Shown here: positions 61,239 to 64,000 of the stretch, in pieces
Layout of the letters: each line of letters starts with the position of its first letter
How positions within the stretch are numbered: the stretch's first letter is position 1
From: Mycogone perniciosa
Taxonomy: Eukaryota; Ascomycota; Sordariomycetes; Hypocreales; Hypocreaceae
NCBI GenBank assembly: GCA_025331125.1
Contig: JAOALB010000025.1
Location: 124,001 to 188,000 of the forward strand
DNA: 64,000 nucleotides
Reading direction: 5' to 3'
Position numbers and translations under genes: made by a program
The notes under the pieces: generated by a model
The model's database searches: none
What the model saw: only the letters and a program-made list of their open reading frames with translations
What the model was told of the DNA's origin: nothing

Positions 61239-63104
61239 TCATCGCTGGTGTTTAATGTGATCTGCGAGCCCTTGCTGTCTGTCCGAATATCCAGAAGAGG
61301 CCTTAGGTTCCGAGTCTCTTGCCTGTTGCCGCCTCAAGCGCATATACTCTTGAGCACGTCGCCTCTGCGATTCCTCACGCCCAGATTCAGGCATCCAGAC
61401 TTGTGGGTCGGAATAATAAGGGCACCGTGTACGCGGTGTCGTGTACTCGGATGTCCAAGGCATTTCGTGAGGGTGATGTATGTTTTCTCCGATTCGCATC
61501 CCACTGAACTGGTCGTTCATTGGATCAATATCGTCTCCATAAATGTGCTGCCGTGCCTCATGTGGGCGTACAGTCCGTACACCAGGTATGGGTTGGATGA
61601 TCTGCGGCGCAGGTGCCATATTTCGTTGCCACCTGGTTTGTTCATCCCTTCTACCTCGAAGGCATGCCGCCTTTTCTCTCTGTTCCATGAGATCAATGTC
61701 GGCGGCAGTGTTGATTGGATCTGGAGCTGGTGGAAGCGGCGAGTCGCCTCGTGACGAGCTAGTTCTAACAGTGTATCTGCGGTCACGGTTGTTATGCCGA
61801 CGAGCGACTTCGAGCTCAATGGATTCACCCTTGTCCTGATGTCGCCGGTACCTGCTCTTGCCTCTGTCTCTTTCGCGGGTGTAACGAGAACTGGACCCAA
61901 CAACGGATGACGCTGGAGTCGAAATCTCGGCATCGTCGTCACCGGAAGCAAAGGAGCTCTCAGACGCAGCCGAACTCCGGTGGCTTTGGTAGGACTCCAC
62001 GCTCGCCTGATGCTTGATTCTAGCAATAGCTGGGTTGTCCTTTTTGTCTTGTTTCCTCATAGTCCTTGGAATATCGTGCGGTGGGCTGGGAGCCGGCACC
62101 ACTGATGGCGGACCGTGAGAAGGACTAGGAGGATTCCGATTAGGCATAAGACGAGAAGGTGGACGATGAGCAGGGGGGTTGGGTGGAGGGTGAGGAGCAG
62201 AATTAGGTGAGAGATTCTGGTGAAGGTCTGGTAGAAGGTTGGGGTGGTTCTCCGGTTGAACATGGGGAGGTGATTGAAAAGAGGATTGCGGAGAGTCGTG
62301 AGGAAGTTGCGAAATAATAGGTCGAGCCAATTGAGCTGGCTGCTGTTGAGGCTGAAGAGGAACGTTTATCGGCATAGGGGCCGGGGGCGAGATGCCTCGC
62401 TGCTGTCCCCCCGCTTCCAGCATCCTCATGCAGTTCACACCCGGTCCAGGAGCTCTCTTGAAGTAAATAGTCAGTGCCACCCTTTGTTTCTTGGACTTTG
62501 ACCTTGACGACCCCTTACTCCTTCTCTTATCGCTGTTCCTCTTATCACGCTTGGAATGGCGATCCGGAGAGTGTTCAATCCTCTTGAGTTTCGACTCCAG
62601 CTGTGCGAGTGTGTACTCATATCGGGTATCTGATTCCATTTCTTGCAAGTCGTTTCTGGCGCGTTCGATTTGCCGCTGCAAGGGCGACGGGAGTTCCCTT
62701 TTCTTATCGGTGACAAACTTAGGTTCTTTGTTTAGCTCCATCACCTTTCGGGCTGCTTCGTGCTGAGAGATGTCCGTCTCCGTTACACGCGATACCTTTT
62801 CCCAGGTTGGTTCTGCGGGGTTACCCTCCTCGTCGATGTTATAACAGGACTTTTCTATGCGAACGACGACATAGGTAGAGAGTTGCCTCCGGGCACCCGC
62901 CTCGGTGATAGACTCATTGTGGATGTCGACTATCTCGGGATTGTTCCGTAGCCGCTCAGGGGTCGACTGACGTGGGGCTTGGATATTGTATGTCGTAGAA
63001 GACCGACCTGGATTCAAGGGAGAGGAATTTTGTAGAATAGGATGGTTCGAAGAAGGCATTGCTCCGAGGCCTCTATCTGCTGGTTGATGCATGGTATGAT
63101 ACAT
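61239..63104 (-). CDS. Large disordered protein of unknown function
   Basis: Single long ORF; the first ATG is at 63104, giving 621 residues. A TTG-initiated extension of 14 codons is not used. The N-terminal region (about 60-215) looks folded: a strand-rich start LSTYVVVRIEKSCYNIDEEG, then TWEKVSRVTETDISQHEAAR and a coiled-coil-like stretch (LQRQIERARNDLQEMESDTR). A Lys/Arg/Ser-rich nuclear-localisation-like patch follows (KRDKRNSDKRRSKGSSRSKS), then TIYFKRAPGPGVNCMRMLEA. The middle is Pro/Ser/His-rich and disordered. The C-terminal about 90 residues have an ordered look (HIYGDDIDPMNDQFSGMRIG, then an Arg/Gln-rich helix). I know no family or function; similar proteins are common in filamentous ascomycetes. 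An unseen upstream exon is possible. Confidence 0.75.
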   Translation of the reverse strand: MYHTMHQPADRGLGAMPSSNHPILQNSSPLNPGRSSTTYNIQAPRQSTPERLRNNPEIVDIHNESITEAGARRQLSTYVVVRIEKSCYNIDEEGNPAEPTWEKVSRVTETDISQHEAARKVMELNKEPKFVTDKKRELPSPLQRQIERARNDLQEMESDTRYEYTLAQLESKLKRIEHSPDRHSKRDKRNSDKRRSKGSSRSKSKKQRVALTIYFKRAPGPGVNCMRMLEAGGQQRGISPPAPMPINVPLQPQQQPAQLARPIISQLPHDSPQSSFQSPPHVQPENHPNLLPDLHQNLSPNSAPHPPPNPPAHRPPSRLMPNRNPPSPSHGPPSVVPAPSPPHDIPRTMRKQDKKDNPAIARIKHQASVESYQSHRSSAASESSFASGDDDAEISTPASSVVGSSSRYTRERDRGKSRYRRHQDKGESIELEVARRHNNRDRRYTVRTSSSRGDSPLPPAPDPINTAADIDLMEQREKAACLRGRRDEQTRWQRNMAPAPQIIQPIPGVRTVRPHEARQHIYGDDIDPMNDQFSGMRIGENIHHPHEMPWTSEYTTPRTRCPYYSDPQVWMPESGREESQRRRAQEYMRLRRQQARDSEPKASSGYSDRQQGLADHIKHQR

Positions 63105-64000
63105 CTGAGATGGTGGGCTGTTGGGCAAGAAAATAGTTGCTTGCAAATGGATGAGGCTGTCCCGTAGCGCTCTTATCGTTTAAATGGATACCTCGTGATG
63201 GTAATTGGAAAAGCTTTATTGAAAAGACTTTCTTGGACGGGTGGAGTTAGACTTCGTTGCTGCTGAAGCAAGCCTATGGAGTTGTGGAGTGGGAAGGGGA
63301 GAAGAAGACGAGGTTATATATCTGTCTCAGGGCAGGTGCTTCAGGATGGCTACGTAACTCACTAGGAGCCAGGCGAATAAGGCATGGCATATCTTTGCCC
63401 GACAGAGTTACAGAAACCAGAGTGGTGTGTACCACATCTACATGTCGGCGAGGCGAAGCAACTCATGAGAACTTAGCCATCGAGGCAACCTGCACCTTGG
63501 CAACATAGGGGCGCTATTTCGGCGAGCTCTCAGGATCTAGTTTGGTCGTGTGTGCGGCTACTGCTGTAGCAAATGCCACGTATATCTTGTATGGTGACGA
63601 ACCTGCAGCTCAACCAATGCCGTGGTTGATACATGACTTCGACTACGGATGAACCGATAATAGTGCCAGCACAACAGCCACGTTCAGGTAGATATTTCCT
63701 CACTGTCAGTAAAAGGAACATGACCTCTCTATACACGTATTGCTTGGTCCCGTATGTTAGATCTGGTGATCCAGCATTGAGTAACCTCTCCTGCGTGTAC
63801 GATACTGCGGTTCGCCATTACACAAGCCTCGACCTTGGCATCCTGTCGAGAAACTTCGAATCTGTCGACTTCCTGGTGGTGATTCGCAATTGATTGAGGC
63901 ATCAATTGAGGCATCCAGAACGCCTCATGCCAACTTCGCATGAAACATGACCAGAGACTCCTGCATATAGTACTGCAAGGTGGTAGACCACGTCAACTCC
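63105..64000. other. Right edge, no gene recognised
   Basis: About 900 bp. It includes the promoter of the preceding minus-strand gene. An 86-codon ORF at 63633-63893 shows no family feature. A gene could begin just beyond the window. Confidence 0.35.

Overview
The window looks like nuclear chromosomal DNA of a filamentous ascomycete, most probably order Hypocreales (Sordariomycetes). Genes carry short introns (47-129 nt) with GTNNGT-type donors and CTRAY branch sites. The set is typical of that group: a trifunctional trpC, a 353-residue group I G-alpha, PalH of the pH-sensing pathway, an Hmt1-type ABC half transporter, a DUF3716 protein and a DUF7702 protein. I cannot name the genus from sequence alone. 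No rRNA, tRNA, CRISPR array, transposon or viral gene was recognised.

Layout, left to right. NUP188 (minus, runs off the left edge) faces away from trpC (plus), whose promoter holds a perfect Gcn4/CPC1 element. A BRCT protein (plus) converges on USE1 (minus). Two doubtful small ORFs follow, then the divergent pair CWC21 (minus) and CDC123 (plus), then a DUF3716 gene (plus). The G-alpha gene (minus) has a 4.8 kb gene-free upstream region. Next come an Smr-domain gene (plus), a DUF7702 membrane protein (minus), KTI12 (plus), CDC48 (plus) and a small unknown gene (minus). A 10.5 kb block without a convincing gene leads to HMT1 (plus). The right third is all minus strand: a ceramide synthase, PALH, EDC3, PIF1 and a large unknown disordered protein.

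Most genes are single-copy housekeeping functions: nuclear pore, tryptophan synthesis, ER SNARE, spliceosome, eIF2 assembly, tRNA modification, AAA+ segregase, sphingolipid synthesis, mRNA decapping and a DNA helicase. They form no pathway cluster and look like an ordinary syntenic core block. I found no biosynthetic cluster or defence system.

The most unusual signal lies between the genes. A short imperfect palindrome, GTAC-GGA-GTAC (core TACGGAGTA), occurs at least 22 times, always outside coding sequence. It is concentrated in the two gene-poor blocks and occurs alongside GAA-centred variants that sometimes grow into tandem heptamers. About 33 kb of the 64 kb is occupied by the 19 well-supported genes. 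Intron-exon structures were assembled by eye from frame continuity, splice sites and protein-family expectation, so individual junctions should be checked against RNA.
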